Below, in pieces: positions 58,950-60,000 of a stretch of DNA of 60,000 nucleotides. The stretch comes from Chrysomallon squamiferum. Taxonomy: Eukaryota; Mollusca; Gastropoda; Neomphalida; Peltospiridae. The translations under genes were made by a program, and so were the position numbers. The stretch lies in contig CM022671.1 of assembly GCA_012295275.1 (NCBI GenBank), forward strand, positions 36,655,683 to 36,715,682. Reading direction: 5' to 3'. The notes beneath the pieces were generated by a model that ran no database searches, was not told the DNA's origin, and was given only the letters and a program-made list of their open reading frames with translations. How positions within the stretch are numbered: position 1 is the stretch's first letter; each line of letters begins with the position of its first letter.

Positions 58950-59692
58950 CACAGTTCATGTTATAACTGTTTTCTCTACATCGTTCACGTTATATCTGTG
59001 TTCTGTAGTTCGTTCACGTTATATCCGTGTTCTGTACTTCGTTCACGTTATATCCGTGTTCTGTACTTCGTTCACGTTATATCTGTGTTCTGTACATCGT
59101 TCACGTTATATCCGTGTTCTGTACTTCGTTCACGTTATATCCGTGTTCTGTACTTCGTTCACGTTATATCCGTGTTCTGTACTTCGTTCACGTTATATCT
59201 GTGTTCTGTACTTCGTTCACGTTATATCCGTGTTCTGTACTTCGTTCACGTTATATCCGTGTTCTGTACTTCGTTCACGTTATATCCGTGTTCTGTACTT
59301 CCGTCGTTCACGTTATATCTGTGTTCTGTACTTCGTTCACGTTATATCCGTGTTCTGTACTTCGTTCACGTTATATCCGTGTTCTGTACTTCGTTCACGT
59401 TATATCCGTGTTCTGTACTTCGTTCACGTTATATCTGTGTTCTGTACTTCGTTCACGTTATATCTGTGTTCTGTACATCGTTCACGTTATATCTGTGTTC
59501 TGTACTTCGTTCACGTTATATCTGTGTTCTGTACTTCGTTCACGTTATATCTGTGTTCTGTACTTCGTTCACGTTATATCCGTGTTCTGTACATCGTTCA
59601 CGTTATATCTGTGTTCTGTACTTCGTTCACGTTATATCTGTGTTCTGTACTTCGTTCACGTTATATCTGTGTTCTGTACATCGTTCATCGTT
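58950..59692. repeat. 29-bp minisatellite open in all three frames
   Basis: About 25 copies of CGTTCACGTTATATCCGTGT followed by TCTGTACTT, with CCG/CTG and CTT/CAT variants. As 29 is not a multiple of 3 and the unit has no stop in any plus frame, all three frames are open for 280-293 codons and encode the same 29-residue cycle. A TAC/TGC triplet run follows (59702-59765). Confidence 0.95.
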
Positions 59693-60000
59693 AAATTAGT
59701 AGTCACACTACTACTGCTACTACTACTACTACTACTACTACTACTGCTGCTACTACTACTACTAATAATAATAGTAATGATGATGACGACGATGATTTTG
59801 ATATTGTGTTGTTATTGTTGTGTTGCTGATAAAGATGTCGTTGATGGTGTTTACGCGGTAGTAATGAATCATCTAATATTATTGTTGTTTTGGACTGATT
59901 GTAGCTGAACTGTACCTGTATAATTTCTGAAACACACCCTCTCGTTAAACTTGAGATAACACCTTACATGAAAGGTTAACACATAAATCAGTAAATAGCA

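Noticed and set aside
58950-59692. Resemblance to a CRISPR-like direct repeat array
   Set aside because: The 29-bp repeats are contiguous with no unique spacers, and the genome is eukaryotic.
58846-59908. Three overlapping ORFs of 282-293 codons
   Set aside because: Open only because the 29-bp unit has no stop in any frame; the same peptide appears in all frames, with no ATG or splice context.
1-60000. tRNA, rRNA and other structured RNA genes
   Set aside because: No tRNA B-box (GGTTCGANTCC) within a plausible cloverleaf and no rRNA-like segment was recognised by eye on either strand; a covariance-model scan would be decisive.

Overview
This window is nuclear DNA from an invertebrate animal. 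It is AT-rich, its genes are split by GT-AG introns, and it is crowded with micro- and minisatellites. The gene set is a Toll-like receptor with one cysteine cluster and a single coding exon, a six-cysteine defensin, an alkylglycerol monooxygenase orthologue and a one-pass membrane protein with a chitin-binding-type domain. That set fits a lophotrochozoan, most likely a mollusc, but I cannot name the species and an arthropod is not formally excluded.

Layout. 272-6924 (+): the 3' part of a TPR-repeat gene, six exons. 6925 to about 25400: mostly non-coding, with long GA/CT tracts, tandem repeats, two inverted-repeat hairpins and a few weak exon candidates. 25426-29224 (+): a four-exon gene for a CBM14-like membrane protein, whose signal-peptide exon may lie at 17571. 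29428-30019: an internally deleted mariner-type element. 31276-31432 (-): a broken defensin exon. 33243-34562 (+): an intact two-exon defensin with a TATA box and a 3'UTR intron. 35792-37160 (-): a decayed hAT transposon. 37356-42779 (+): a complete eleven-exon AGMO gene (444 codons). 45681-46400: a Tigger/pogo-like MITE. 47022-49097 (-): a complete TLR of 691 residues. 50121-56323: five near-identical tandem copies of a 1.24 kb unit. 56324-57500: degenerate TAC/TAT repeats. 57746-58314 (+): a probable promoter, 5'UTR exon and signal-peptide exon of a gene that leaves the window. 58950-59690: a 29-bp minisatellite.

The functional theme is loosely surface and innate defence: TLR, defensin plus defensin relic, and a chitin-binding-type receptor-like protein. 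No shared regulation is shown; AGMO (ether-lipid turnover) and the TPR gene are probably only neighbours.

The most unusual signal is tandem duplication of splice junctions. In the CBM14-like gene, the last 15 nt of an exon plus its donor have been copied five times behind acceptor-like sequence. This gives five possible in-frame microexons of 15 nt, each encoding TDYNR, TDYKR or TGYNR. In the TPR gene three introns carry minisatellites whose units contain the real donor or acceptor, and in AGMO an acceptor is duplicated 45 nt upstream. In those cases the acceptor decoys lead to early stop codons, so the open microexons stand out.
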